A DNA stretch of 64,000 bases from Streptomyces sp. B93. Lineage in GTDB: Bacteria > Actinomycetota > Actinomycetes > Streptomycetales > Streptomycetaceae. The stretch is from the NCBI RefSeq assembly GCF_018070565.1, contig NZ_JAGPXL010000012.1, positions 1 through 64,000 of the forward strand, given 5' to 3'. The translations under genes and the position numbers were made by a program. The notes below the pieces were generated by a model. That model had not been told where the DNA came from, did not search any database, and saw only the letters and a program-made list of their open reading frames with translations. Shown one piece after another: positions 28,501-37,290 of this stretch. Position 1 is the first letter of the stretch; each line of letters starts with the position of its first letter.

Positions 28501-31500
28501 GGAGTCCGGAGCCACGTTCGACTCCTACGGACGGACACTGACCAGCACCGACCTGACAGCGGACGTGAAGGTGACCGCGGCCGGTGCGCTCACGCGTACC
28601 GCGCGCAGTGACGGCCGCACCACCACCACCGACCGCACCCCGGCCACGGGCTTTCCCACGGCCACAAAGGTGACCACGCCTCCGGCGACGGCAGGTGACG
28701 CCACCTCGGCGCAGACCTCCACCACCACCCACGACACGCTGCGCGGCCTGGTACTGACGCAGACCGACACCAACGGCAAGGTCACCAACTTCGCCTACGA
28801 CGCGCTGGGCCGCTCGGCGAAGGTGTGGCTGGCCGACCGGCTCACCGGGCAGACCCCCACCTACGAGTTCAGCTACACGATCGCCGAGGGCAAGCCGGTC
28901 GCGGTCGGCACCAAGACGATCGGCAACAGCGGTGTCCAGCGCACCTCCTACGCCCTGTACGACGGTTTCCTGCGCCCACGTCAGAGCCAGGAGCCCGGCC
29001 CGGACGGCGGGCGTCTGCTGGCGGACACCTTCTACGACGAACGCGGCCTGGTAGTCAAGGAGTTCGCGCCCTACTACACGGAGGGCGCCCCCACCACCAG
29101 CCTCTTCAAGCAGGACGACGCGCTGGCAGTCGAGACACAGAACCGCTACACCTACGACGGCCTCGGACGGACCACCGAGGTGAGACAGATCGCCGGCAAC
29201 GGCGACGGCGGCACCATTCTCGGCACGGCGAAAACCATCTACGGCGGCGACCGCACCACCGTCATCCCACCCGTCGGCGGCACCGCCACCACCACGCTCA
29301 CCGACGCCCGCGGCCAGATGACCGCACTGCGCCAGCACCACACCCGCAGCGCGAGTGCCGCGTACGACACCACCGCCTACGCCTACACACCGCGCGGCGA
29401 GCTGGCGAAGGTCACTGACGCGGCGGGCAACGCCTGGACCTACGAGTACGACCTGCTCGGCCGACAGACCAGGTCCACCGACCCGGACAGGGGCAAGACG
29501 CTCAGTACGTACGACGACCGGGGACAGCTGCTCTCGACCACCGACGCGCGAAACACCACGCTCGCCCACGTCTACGACAACCTCGGCCGCCAGACCGAAC
29601 TGAGGGAAGGGTCCGCCACCGGCACCCTGCGCGCCAAGTGGGTGTACGACACGATCAGCGGCGCCAAGGGCCACCTCGCCGAATCCACCCGCTACGACAA
29701 CGGCAACGCCTACACCACCAAGGTGGTCGCCTACGACCGCCTCTACCGCACCCTGCGCAGCTCCGTCACGATCCCGTCCTCCGAGGGCGCGTTGGCGGGA
29801 ACGTACCTGTCGGCGACGGCGTTCAACGTGTCCGGGACCGTGCAGAGCATCAGCTTCCCCAAGGCCGGTGCCCTGTCCGCCAACGGCGTGGTCTTCACCT
29901 ACGAGGACGCCACGCTGCGGCCCATCGCCCTGAGTGAGACACGGGGCATGAAGGCGACCGTCAGTTACAGCCTCACGGGCAAGCCGCTCCAGTACGAACT
30001 GTCCAACAGCGGCGGCCGGAAGACCTGGGTCACCAACGGCTACGAGTGGGGTACCCAGCGCCTGGCCACCTCGCGGGTCGACCGGGAGGAGGTCGCCGGG
30101 GTCGACCAGAACAGCAGCTACCGCTACGACGAGGCGGGCAACGTCCTGTCGGTCTCGGACGTCTCCCGCTCCGGCACCGACACCCAGTGCTTCACCTACG
30201 ACGGCCTGCGGCGCCTGACCGAGGCATGGACCCAGAACACCGCCAGCTGCGCCACCGTCCCCAGCGGCAGCGGACTGGGCGGCCCGGCCCCGTACTGGCA
30301 CTCCTACACCTACGACAAGGTGGGCAACCGCAAGACCGAGACCATCCATGACACCGGCGGCAACACGGCCAAGGACATTCAGCGGACCTACGCCTACCCC
30401 GGCGCGGGCAACGCGCAGCCGCACAAGCTGACCTCGGTCACCACCACCGGCCCGACCGGTACCGCGCAGGACACCTACGGTTACAACGAGACCGGCGATA
30501 CCATCACCCGCACTCTGGGAGGCGACACCCAGACCCTCCTCTGGGACGCCGAGGGCCACCTCGCCAAGGTCACCGAACCGGTGGAGGGCGGCGCGGACAA
30601 GGTCACGGAGTACCTGTACGACGCCGAGGGCAACCGTCTGATCGGCCGGACCCCGACCGAGACCACCGTCTACCTCGGCAACACCGAACTCACCCTGGCC
30701 AAGGGCACCAGTACCCCGAAAGCCACCCGGTACATCGACCTCGGCGGCGGCAACCAGGCGGTCCAGGCCAACGACGGCAGTGTCTCGATCACCCTGGCCG
30801 ACCACCACGGCACCGCCCAGCTCGCCATCGACACGGCAACCCAGCAGCTCACCCAGCGTCGTACCCTGCCCTTCGGAGGAACGCGCGGCACCGAGGCCAC
30901 CAACTGGCCCGGCACCAAGGGCTTCGTCGGCGGCACCCGGGACGCAGCGACGGGCCTGACCCACCTGGGCGCCCGCGAGTACGACCCCGCTATCGGTCGC
31001 TTCCTCAGCCTCGACCCGCTCCTGGAGATCGACAAGCCGCAAACCCTCAACGGCTACAGCTACGCGGCTCAGAACCCGCTCACCTTCGCCGACCCCACCG
31101 GATTGCGTCTGGCTTGCGGACCGGAATTCGGCATGGGCTGCGGGACCGGCGTCGTCACTGATTCGGGCGGAAGCCTCTCCCACAACGGAAACCCGACCGG
31201 GGGCGGCAACATCGGTCAAAGGGGAGACGGGCCTGTCGCCGTACGGCCTTACGGCGATTCGATCACCGTCGGAGGCAAGTACGTACCGACCGAGGAAGAA
31301 CTCCCGTCTGTATTCCCGTACTATTCCGAAAACTTGTCCTACCAGTCGAACCTGGAGCTGTGGGCCCGCTCCGAGTGCGGCCCTTCCAATGCCTCTTCAG
31401 AATTCTGTAACGGCGCCAACGCGCTCGGGTGGTTCGGCGGCAATCCCGACTTCGATGCGCTGGAAGTGCTTGGCGTCCGCGACTACGTTGACTGCGTGAA

Positions 31501-32422
31501 GGGCGAAGGCTGCAAGGGAGCGGCCATCGACGTGTCCGTCACCGTCCTCACTGCCGCCGCCGGTAAAGGGATAAAGGTTGCCGCGAAGGCATTCAAGCAA
31601 GCTCTCAAAAAGGGCGACAGTGTAGCCATTGACTGTCTTGTACAGGCCACCCACAGCTTCACCGCCGGTACGGAAGTCCTCATGGCAGACGGCACCAAGA
31701 AGCCGATCGAGGACGTCGAAATCGGAGACAAAGTCACTGCCACGGACCCGACAACGGGCGAGACAACCGTCCAAGAGGTCGTCGCCACGATCATCACCGA
31801 GGACGACAAGCACTTCGTCGACCTCACCCTGGGGACGGGGAACGGTGACGGGCCCCTCGTCGCCACGACCACCCATCCCTTCTGGTCAGTGTCCGAGAAC
31901 CAGTGGATGGACGCCGGTGAACTATCCCCCGGCATGACCATCCGCACCGCAGACGGCTCCACTGTGCCGGTGGCCGCCACACGCGAGTTCGTCGAACGGC
32001 AGCGCACCTTCGACCTCACGGTGAGCGGGGTCCACACGTACTATGTGCTGGCGGGCGAGACGCCGGTACTCGTTCACAACAGCAACTGCGGTGTGGGTGA
32101 CGCCCTGAAGGGCTGGCAAACGCGCTACTTCCAGATGGGTGACCAGCATCTGCGCCTGACCAAAGAGCGGATGCAGCACATACTGGAGCGTCACCACCCT
32201 TCATACCGCAAGGGGCCGGACAAGGCGACGCAGACGAACTTCAGGAAGAGCATGTCGATCCAAGACGTCGAGGATGCGATTAGAAGCGTTACTCAACAGA
32301 ATCGTGGACTGATTTCGAGTCGAGGAGTCAACGACAGCTATCAGGTGGAAGGCGTTTACGGAGGGGTGACCTATACGATGGGAATTAGCAATGGCAGAAT
32401 TGGCCAGTTCTACCCGCACTGA
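25502..32422 (+). CDS. RHS-repeat polymorphic toxin with HINT domain and C-terminal toxin tip
   Basis: A 2306-residue exported WapA/RHS-type protein. The signal region is RRRVALASAAVMVGTLLQGV. A long YD/RHS-repeat body follows (GNAWTYEYDLLGRQTRSTDP is one of many), closed by the RHS core TGLTHLGAREYDPAIGRFLS near residue 1820. After a variable linker comes a HINT autoprotease (FTAGTEVLMADGTKKPIEDV, TTTHPFWSV, TYYVLAGETPVLVHNSNC; about 2050-2195). The last 110 residues are the toxin: RLTKERMQHILERHHPSY, an SIQDVEDAI helix and a terminal GISNGRIGQFYPH. The two His and G-strand end resemble EndoU/BECR-fold RNases, but this is a weak assignment. Codon GC drops after about 31200. Confidence 0.9.
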   Translation: MNGRSSRRFRTPRRRVALASAAVMVGTLLQGVAQPAAAVDDGMGRPDLPVSERPVPGTTAKVKPRTLAKGPRTPEAPPEAAWPKAATAVVDLPGANAKSSAPEAVRAKGLPLTLTLDTRGKAGKDPASGAVEARVLSHQAAEKAGADGLLFTLRAKDGQSGRVRARLDYSAFAEAYGGGYASRLTLVELPACSLTTPEKPQCRTSEPVGTVNDTETQTLTAQSVTLSAAAPTVLAAVAEAQGANSDYQATPLSPSSTWSTDLNTGAFSWSYDMPVPDVPGGLTPKVGLSYSSGSVDGRTGNTNNQASWVGDGFEMWPGFIERRYKSCAEDGVQNADGNKPGDLCWAYDNAFLSFNGKAGELVPTGANSWKLRDDDGTKVERYYGANTTTRGNGARDDEYWRITAPDGTRYYFGYNRLPGWSDGKETTDSTWTAPVFGDDSGEPCHASTFADSWCQQGWRWNLDYVLDVHGNAVAYYYDKETNSYGRNLKAADDTPYVRGGTLDRVEYGLKTSSMYSVKALARVDFTNGERCLPDSATTCSSISTDAFYWYDTPWDLNCDSGEDCDQGRLSPSFFTRKRLTQVTTQVYDGSAYKNVDSWKLAHRWGQADTDYQLLLDSVQRTGRTADPAITLPKTTFAYTQLANRLDRTGDGYAPFVKDRLSTVADESGGQIDVGYSAPVCDWNALPTPQTNTTRCFPQYIGGSTTDDPERQWFNKYVVTSVTATDRTGGAPDQVTSYQYLGGAAWHYDDDDGLTKEKFKTWSQWRGYGHVRVQTGGQGGASAMRSQADTYFLRGMDGDRQDASGGTKSVALTLGEGEGAPITDHESAAGFAYKTVSYSGPGGKVLAKTVSRPWHHRTAEKTRSWGTVTANFTGTAHTKTFTSLDDGAGANWRTTSAATTYDTVAGRVTQVDDHGDDSTSADNQCTRTTYATNAGLNILNLPSRMETVAKACDATVSRPADVMSDVRSAYDGGAYGASPTKGDVTAVALLKEYDGTTAVYLESGATFDSYGRTLTSTDLTADVKVTAAGALTRTARSDGRTTTTDRTPATGFPTATKVTTPPATAGDATSAQTSTTTHDTLRGLVLTQTDTNGKVTNFAYDALGRSAKVWLADRLTGQTPTYEFSYTIAEGKPVAVGTKTIGNSGVQRTSYALYDGFLRPRQSQEPGPDGGRLLADTFYDERGLVVKEFAPYYTEGAPTTSLFKQDDALAVETQNRYTYDGLGRTTEVRQIAGNGDGGTILGTAKTIYGGDRTTVIPPVGGTATTTLTDARGQMTALRQHHTRSASAAYDTTAYAYTPRGELAKVTDAAGNAWTYEYDLLGRQTRSTDPDRGKTLSTYDDRGQLLSTTDARNTTLAHVYDNLGRQTELREGSATGTLRAKWVYDTISGAKGHLAESTRYDNGNAYTTKVVAYDRLYRTLRSSVTIPSSEGALAGTYLSATAFNVSGTVQSISFPKAGALSANGVVFTYEDATLRPIALSETRGMKATVSYSLTGKPLQYELSNSGGRKTWVTNGYEWGTQRLATSRVDREEVAGVDQNSSYRYDEAGNVLSVSDVSRSGTDTQCFTYDGLRRLTEAWTQNTASCATVPSGSGLGGPAPYWHSYTYDKVGNRKTETIHDTGGNTAKDIQRTYAYPGAGNAQPHKLTSVTTTGPTGTAQDTYGYNETGDTITRTLGGDTQTLLWDAEGHLAKVTEPVEGGADKVTEYLYDAEGNRLIGRTPTETTVYLGNTELTLAKGTSTPKATRYIDLGGGNQAVQANDGSVSITLADHHGTAQLAIDTATQQLTQRRTLPFGGTRGTEATNWPGTKGFVGGTRDAATGLTHLGAREYDPAIGRFLSLDPLLEIDKPQTLNGYSYAAQNPLTFADPTGLRLACGPEFGMGCGTGVVTDSGGSLSHNGNPTGGGNIGQRGDGPVAVRPYGDSITVGGKYVPTEEELPSVFPYYSENLSYQSNLELWARSECGPSNASSEFCNGANALGWFGGNPDFDALEVLGVRDYVDCVKGEGCKGAAIDVSVTVLTAAAGKGIKVAAKAFKQALKKGDSVAIDCLVQATHSFTAGTEVLMADGTKKPIEDVEIGDKVTATDPTTGETTVQEVVATIITEDDKHFVDLTLGTGNGDGPLVATTTHPFWSVSENQWMDAGELSPGMTIRTADGSTVPVAATREFVERQRTFDLTVSGVHTYYVLAGETPVLVHNSNCGVGDALKGWQTRYFQMGDQHLRLTKERMQHILERHHPSYRKGPDKATQTNFRKSMSIQDVEDAIRSVTQQNRGLISSRGVNDSYQVEGVYGGVTYTMGISNGRIGQFYPH
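32033..32055 (+). repeat. HINT-seam repeat, copy A (inside RHS gene)
   Basis: A 23-base stretch encoding the HINT end (codons for TYYVLAG) is identical to 40362-40384. Identity falls quickly outside it on the upstream side, while the downstream side continues as homologous HINT codons to VHNS. The two copies bracket an 8.3-kb segment. Confidence 0.9.
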
Positions 32423-32428
32423 TGACCG

Positions 32429-33097
32429 ATGATCGTTGTCGAGAGCTACGCGATGATCCGCCCTCACGAGTTCATTCAATTCGAGTCGGTGCAGGACACC
32501 TCGACAGAGATTGACCTGATTGAAGGCGCAGTCGAGATTGCTATTGACGACTGTGTTCTGGTCGACACTCGGCTCTGGGACTACCTGTACCCCTTGTGGG
32601 CTTATCTGGCAGATTCTGTTTCGACGCTACGGGCGACGGGGGCAGGCTCCTTCAGATTCCCGGACCAGCCCATCCAGGTTGAGTTTGATCGAGCATCTAA
32701 GGGGGTGCTGCAGATAACTGTCTCTGGGGATGGGGAGCCTAGAAGGGCCATCGCTAATGAGTCCGAGTTCCTTCAGGCTCTGCGTTCGCGCGGTTCGGAT
32801 TTCTTTAGCAAGCTCTCAGCTCGCTTTCCCGCAGAGCGGACCCTGATCGAACGTAGCTGGAAGAAGCTTTTGCGCGATCCGGTCGACTCCTTGCTGGCCG
32901 ATATCCCGTGGGAGGAACGCGTTAGCGAGAGGCAGTCATCCGCTTTTCGTCAAGCGGAGCGAGTTATGGGTCGCCGCATGAACACTGCGCAGCGTGAGCG
33001 GCTGATTTCCGATGTAGCGGGACGACGGCTGTCTTTCGGCGAGTTGGTTTCACGCGCTGAACGTGAGCTGTGCGGCGCACAGCCGGGCAGTTCTTGA
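32429..33097 (+). CDS. probable immunity protein for RHS toxin 1
   Basis: A 222-residue soluble protein of no recognised family, starting 6 bases after the RHS stop on the same strand. No signal peptide or membrane segment. The acidic first half (SVQDTSTEIDLIEGAVEIAIDD) could bind a basic toxin tip. Codon GC is well below the chromosome norm, matching the toxin tip. The role is inferred from position: polymorphic-toxin tips are followed by their immunity genes. ATG 32429 is used; ATG 32453 is an alternative. Confidence 0.65.
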   Translation: MIVVESYAMIRPHEFIQFESVQDTSTEIDLIEGAVEIAIDDCVLVDTRLWDYLYPLWAYLADSVSTLRATGAGSFRFPDQPIQVEFDRASKGVLQITVSGDGEPRRAIANESEFLQALRSRGSDFFSKLSARFPAERTLIERSWKKLLRDPVDSLLADIPWEERVSERQSSAFRQAERVMGRRMNTAQRERLISDVAGRRLSFGELVSRAERELCGAQPGSS

Positions 33098-33123
33098 CAT
33101 CATGTGCGTTCGCGGTAGCGAAT

Positions 33124-33159
33124 CTGGAGCCCCATCAGCTGTCGCTGATGGGGCTCCAG
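33124..33159 (+). terminator. hairpin terminator after immunity gene 1
   Basis: A perfect 15-bp stem, CTGGAGCCCCATCAG with CTGATGGGGCTCCAG, and a 6-base loop lie 27 bases after the immunity stop and 32 bases before the convergent integrase stop. It may terminate both strands. There is no U-run, as usual in Streptomyces. Confidence 0.85.
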
Positions 33160-33162
33160 CGG

Positions 33163-33199
33163 CTTCTGACGGCAGTAGTTGACGGCAACGTCAGCGGAT
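33163..33199 (+). repeat. att-like direct repeat, left
   Basis: CTTCTGACGGCAGTAG then TTGACGGCAACG and CGGAT lies across the integrase stop codon. A similar 36-base stretch is at 40245-40280, and a shorter one at 41252-41270. GGCAGTAG, GACGGCAAC and CGGAT are identical in the first two. The place, directly beside int, is where attL or attP is normally found in integrative elements. Confidence 0.5.
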
Positions 33200-34497
33200 G
33201 AGGGCTGCGCAAGACGGCGGTTCGTCGCCGTCGGAGCGTGCCGTCTTGGGGTTCCCCGGGCTGCCGAGCGCGTTGCTGAGGGTGTCGATGGCGTCTCGCT
33301 GGAGGCGGAGTCGGACGTGGGCGTAGACGGTGGCGGTGACGCCGATGTGGGCGTGTCCGAGGAGTTCCTTGATGACGACGAGTTCGACGCCCTGTTCCAG
33401 GAGCAGGGTGGCCGTGGAGTGTCTGAGGTCGTGGAAGCGGATGCGGCGGAGGCTGGCCTTGCGCAGGAGCGCGGTGAACGCGCGGGTGAGGTTGGTCGGG
33501 TCGATCGCTCCGCCCTGCGTGGTGGCGAACACGTGCCCGCTGTCCTGCCACGTGGTGCCTGCGGCTTCCCGTTCGCGCTGCTGCTGCTCGTGGTGGTGCT
33601 TCAGCGAGTGGAGGCAGCGGGTGGGGAGGGCGATGCGGCGTTCGGAGGCCCGGGTCTTGGTGGGCAACGTGGTGAGTCCGGCGTTGCTGGTGCGCTGCAA
33701 TGTGCGGCGGACGGCAGCGGTGCCCCGATCAAGGTCGAGATCTTCCCTGCGCAGGCCGAGGAGTTCGCCCTTGCGGAGTCCGGTGTGAAGGGCGAGTTCG
33801 AACAGGGCATGGAGCCGGTGACCCTCGGCCGTGGTGAGGAGTCGGCGGGCTTCGTCGGTGGTGAGGGGTTCGAAGCGTCGGGGCCGTGGGGAGCCGGTGC
33901 GGACGTTGCGGGCGACGTTGCGCGGGATTTCCTCTTCGCGGACGGCGTGTTCCAGGGCGGACTTGAGCACGGAGTGGATGTAGGTCAGGGTCAGCGGAGA
34001 GAGCCGCTTGGAGCAGCATGATCCGGTGGCGCAGCAACGGGGCGCATCACGCCGGGCATCGATGCCGCGTGCGCAGCACTGGCAGGTGGTGCGGAGCTGG
34101 TTGAGCCAGGTGCGGACGTCCTTGGCGGTGAGCTTGGCGAGCTTCTTCTTGCCCAGGCCGGGGATCAGGTACCGGTCGACGCAGGCGGCGTATCGCGTGT
34201 GGGTGTTCTCGCGTAGCTGGTGGACAGCGACGCTCTCCAGCCAGTACGTCAGGTACGCGGCCACGCTGCCTGCCGAGCACGGGACGGGGACGCCGCGCTT
34301 GCTGGCGGCGATCTTCTCGGTGAGCTTGGCCAGGGCGTCCTTGCGGGTGGTGCCGTAGACGCGGACGCGGCGGCGGCTGTTGCCCTGTGCGAGGACGTAT
34401 CCGGCGGCTTCCCAGCGGCCGTCCTTGCGCTGGTAGATGGTTCCGTCGCCGTTGGCGCCACACGGCGGGAGGCGGGAGTGTCTCGGGGTGTGGTCAT
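33191..34497 (-). CDS. int: tyrosine site-specific recombinase (integrase), start frame doubtful
   Basis: An AICE/pSAM2-type integrase of about 430 residues. The N-terminal arm-binding domain begins GDGTIYQRKDGRWEAAGYV. The core-binding SAM-like domain precedes the catalytic domain with TGLRKGELLGL (Arg), HDLRHSTATLLLEQG (His-x-x-Arg), LLGHAHIGVTATVYAH (His, Tyr). The natural start would be ATG 34497, which overlaps the xis stop as ATGA, but this ATG is one base out of frame with the conserved reading frame. Either a frameshift lies in the first 20 codons or a start far inside xis is used. It ends within an att-like repeat. Confidence 0.8.
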
Positions 34498-34721
34498 CAG
34501 GCGGCGGCTTCCTGGTCGAGGCGGGTGCGGATGAAGTCGGTGAGGGCGTGGGTGGGGATACGGCGGGCGCGGCCGAGGGTGATCGAGGCGAGCTGGCCGG
34601 AGCGGAGCAGGGCATAGACGGCGGAGCGGCCGAGCTGGAGACGGGTCATCACCTGGGGCACCGTCAGCAATTCCAGCGCCGTGTCCGCAACGCGGAGGAC
34701 TACGGGCGGGGGCGAGGCCAT
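34497..34721 (-). CDS. xis: excisionase-like helix-turn-helix protein
   Basis: A 74-residue MerR/Xis-type winged-helix protein: LLTVPQVMTRLQLGRSAVYALLRSGQLASITLGRARRIP is the DNA-binding domain used by AICE excisionases. The start overlaps the replication-gene stop as TGATG and the stop overlaps the integrase start as ATGA, the usual rep-xis-int order. Confidence 0.85.
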   Translation of the reverse strand: MASPPPVVLRVADTALELLTVPQVMTRLQLGRSAVYALLRSGQLASITLGRARRIPTHALTDFIRTRLDQEAAA

Positions 34722-35617
34722 CAGCAGTCCCCTTCGGCCACAAACTGCCGTTCCAGTTCCTTGCGATGACAGACGTCGGCCGCGAGGAGGGCCGCGCCGG
34801 GGCTATAGCCCGAGCCGAGGTAATCCCAGTGACCGACGACGAGCGTGGTCGTCGGGCCGGACTTGGGCAGGTCAGCGTGGACGCGGGCCTGTTCAGTACG
34901 CCAGGTGCGGCGGGCGGCGCGCAGCGCGCCGAGGGTGGTGGAGTAGGAGCGCGACTTGGTGGAGAAGTGGCCCCGGAAGCCGAGCATGTGCGCCCACTTC
35001 CAGAGCTTGAGGTCGGCGAACTCGGGCAGCCTGCCGAGTTCCCAGCAGGTGCGGATCATCTGCCGTACGTGCCGGGCGACGGCGAGGCGGGGCAGCGGCC
35101 GGGCCTGTCCGGTGCCGTCGCAGGCGGTGCACGGGAGCGGCATTCCGTGGGGCAGCACGGCGGTGGCGCCGCGTCCCTGGCAGGGGCGGCAGAACAGGGC
35201 ACGGTCGAGGGCACCGGAGGCGTCGGCGGACTTGGTGGCGTACTTCGCCACGTAGGCGGCCACGGCCTGGTCGGTGAATTCGGCGTCGGTGCCGAATGCG
35301 GCGATCTCGCGTACGTCGAGCTGTTCGCCCCAGGCGAGTTCGCGTTCCCCAGAGTTGATCAAGGGCGTCCCGCTGACGCGGGCCGCCGCGCGCCGGCGGC
35401 CGGTGACCGCCGCCCGCTCCTGTCTGCCGCCCCGCTGGCGACGCCCACCGGCCACTCGGCGCGCAGCAGGCAAGCGATTCGACCCCGATCCCGGAAGCAA
35501 CCGCATCGGCCTGTAGCTGCGCCGCAGGCCGTCTCCGCCGAACGCCGCACGGCACCTCGTCAGGCCGCGGCAGCCGAAAGCCGCGCGTCGTCGGCGTGCG
35601 GTCACAGGCGAGGGCAC
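34721..35617 (-). pseudogene. truncated replication initiator (RepSA-like C-terminal part)
   Basis: The conserved part runs from about 35345 to 34721 and encodes ELAWGEQLDVREIAAFGTDA, then VAAYVAKYATKSADASGALD, a zinc-finger-like CRPCQGRG and CTACDGTG pair, and a WKWAHMLGFRGHFSTKSRSYSTTL segment. These are typical of the C-terminal half of pSAM2-type replication initiators. The N-terminal half, with its Cys-rich finger and catalytic region, is absent; upstream codons are Arg/Ala-rich and unlike the family. The element probably cannot replicate on its own. Confidence 0.75.
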
Positions 35618-35800
35618 AGATCGAGCAGCCCAGCCCGCTGCCGAGCGGCCAGGCCGGAGCGGGGTGGATGCTGTGACGGAAGGAAGAGGCGTGGTTGAGG
35701 CCGGTGCGGGGTTGCTGGAGACACACGTGGCCGGTGATCTGTCGGCGCACCCGCCGCCGTGGCTGACTTTCTGTGGCTGAGCTTGAAGGTGCCACGGGAA

Positions 35801-37141
35801 TCATGTGACCAGCGACGGTGGCGCGATCGTCCGTGCTCGGTCGTACAGATCGCGCGCCGTCGCGTTCTTAAGATGGGGGCGCAGGAGACCGAGCATCGCC
35901 TTCACGCGGTCGTCTGCGCGGCCGGACTGCACCTTGGGGTAGTCGTCGAGGGCCTGGTGCCAGGTGGCGCAGGCCGCTTCCAGGTGGCCGAGTTCCAACT
36001 GCCGCTCTGCCAACAGTCCGCGACGGTGTACTCGTGTGCGCTGGTACACGCTGGGGCGGAGCCGGTCCGCTTGTTGCATGGCTTCGACGGCTCCGGCTTT
36101 GTCGCCGAGTTCGTAACGTACCTGGCTGACGTGGTAGTTGAGCGAAGAGGGGTCATACGAGCCGAACGCCTTTCCGCGTGACTCGGCACGGTCCATGGCC
36201 GCCTCGGCCTCCCGGATGTAGCGCAGCGCGCTCGCACGGTCGCCGGTCTGCGCGGCGGCATGCGCCTGCTGGCCGACGAGGAAGGCCAGCATCCGAGGGC
36301 CGGCTTTCGGGGAAGCCGCGGCAGCAGCGTCGGCCAGCTCCATAGCCTTCGCCCCGTGGCGGAGGTCGACCGCCTGGACGCTCATGCCCCGCAGGGTGGT
36401 GCAGTACGTCAGGTGGTCCTCGGCAGCGCCCGCCAGCTCCAGAGCCTTGACGTAGTAGCGCTGCGCGAGACCGTGCAGACCTTCGTCCACGGCCATGTAG
36501 CCGGTCAGGTACAGCAGGTCCGAGGCGGCGGACAGCATCGCCTTGCGTACGTCCTCAGGTGCGTCGGCACGCAGGTAGGAGGCCACGGTGTTGACCATGA
36601 ACGAGGCTGCCATGGGGCGTGCGTGACGACCGCCGAACTCGTCGTCCAGCTCCGAGACACGCTCGGTCATGGCGACGACCATGTCCACTTCGTTCATGCC
36701 GATGCGTGCTGTGCGGCCGGACTGGACGGCATCGGCACGCCCGACCACATCAGGCCAGCCGGGAATGGTGACGGCCACGGAGAACAGGCCGGCACCCAGG
36801 ACGCTGCGGCGGGACGGGTCCATATCCAGCCTCCCCAGGTCGATCACCCCTTCCACGGTATCCGCAGCCGCGGAGGAGCGATCGTGTGGAACGGGCAGCC
36901 CGGCCTCGGCATGGGTGACGGGGCGGCCGAGGCGGCGGGAGAGAGCCTCGAGGATGCATCCGCGCACCGCACCGCGAGGGACGGTGCCACCGAGCCAGTG
37001 GCTCACCGCCGACTCGTCATAGCGCAGAGGGATTCCGGTCTCGGTGCCGACGCGGTTCACCGCCCGCGCGAACTGGCGGTGAGTCCAGCGGCTCTCGGCG
37101 AGCAGGCGCCCAAGCGCCACGTTCGGTTCACGCTTGGCCAT
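35801..37141 (-). CDS. XRE-type regulator with TPR-like C-terminal domain
   Basis: A 446-residue protein. Residues about 8-80 are an HTH (GRLLAESRWTHRQFARAVNR, DESAVSHWLGGTVPR). A short linker with MDPSRRSVLGAGLFSVAVTI follows, then about 300 residues of helical TPR-like repeats (GLAQRYYVKALELAGAAEDH, LRYIREAEAAMDRAESRG, AVEAMQQADRLRP). This plan is seen in many Streptomyces regulators and is architecturally like peptide-sensing RRNPP proteins. It diverges from the genes at 37291-40206, including a 39-residue peptide gene, and may regulate them. GGGGAGTTGAGGG precedes the ATG. Confidence 0.8.
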   Translation of the reverse strand: MAKREPNVALGRLLAESRWTHRQFARAVNRVGTETGIPLRYDESAVSHWLGGTVPRGAVRGCILEALSRRLGRPVTHAEAGLPVPHDRSSAAADTVEGVIDLGRLDMDPSRRSVLGAGLFSVAVTIPGWPDVVGRADAVQSGRTARIGMNEVDMVVAMTERVSELDDEFGGRHARPMAASFMVNTVASYLRADAPEDVRKAMLSAASDLLYLTGYMAVDEGLHGLAQRYYVKALELAGAAEDHLTYCTTLRGMSVQAVDLRHGAKAMELADAAAAASPKAGPRMLAFLVGQQAHAAAQTGDRASALRYIREAEAAMDRAESRGKAFGSYDPSSLNYHVSQVRYELGDKAGAVEAMQQADRLRPSVYQRTRVHRRGLLAERQLELGHLEAACATWHQALDDYPKVQSGRADDRVKAMLGLLRPHLKNATARDLYDRARTIAPPSLVT

Positions 37142-37290
37142 GCCCTCAACTCCCCGTGACCTTGCGAACTTTCAAGGCTTTCAAGTCCTGGCGCTGCGGC
37201 AACGGTACCGCTGAGCGTGGTCGTGCGGTTGCGTAGTGGCAGCAGGCAACGGTGAGTCCTCGCCGCAGCCGTCGTCTGAAGGGCTGAGGG

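Noticed and set aside
26819..31219. 1466-codon open frame on the minus strand inside the RHS gene
   Set aside because: It is antisense to RHS repeats, its translation is Gly/Val/Ala-rich without domains, and the plus strand has clear YD-repeat and RHS-core motifs. GC-rich third positions create such shadows.
32429..33097. Immunity gene 1 as part of the integrative element proper
   Set aside because: It lies outside the left att-like repeat and is placed as a toxin partner; it may nevertheless have arrived together with the element through the HINT seam.
33163..33199. tRNA 3' end as attachment site
   Set aside because: No cloverleaf or CCA-proximal T-arm sequence is visible at either att-like repeat.
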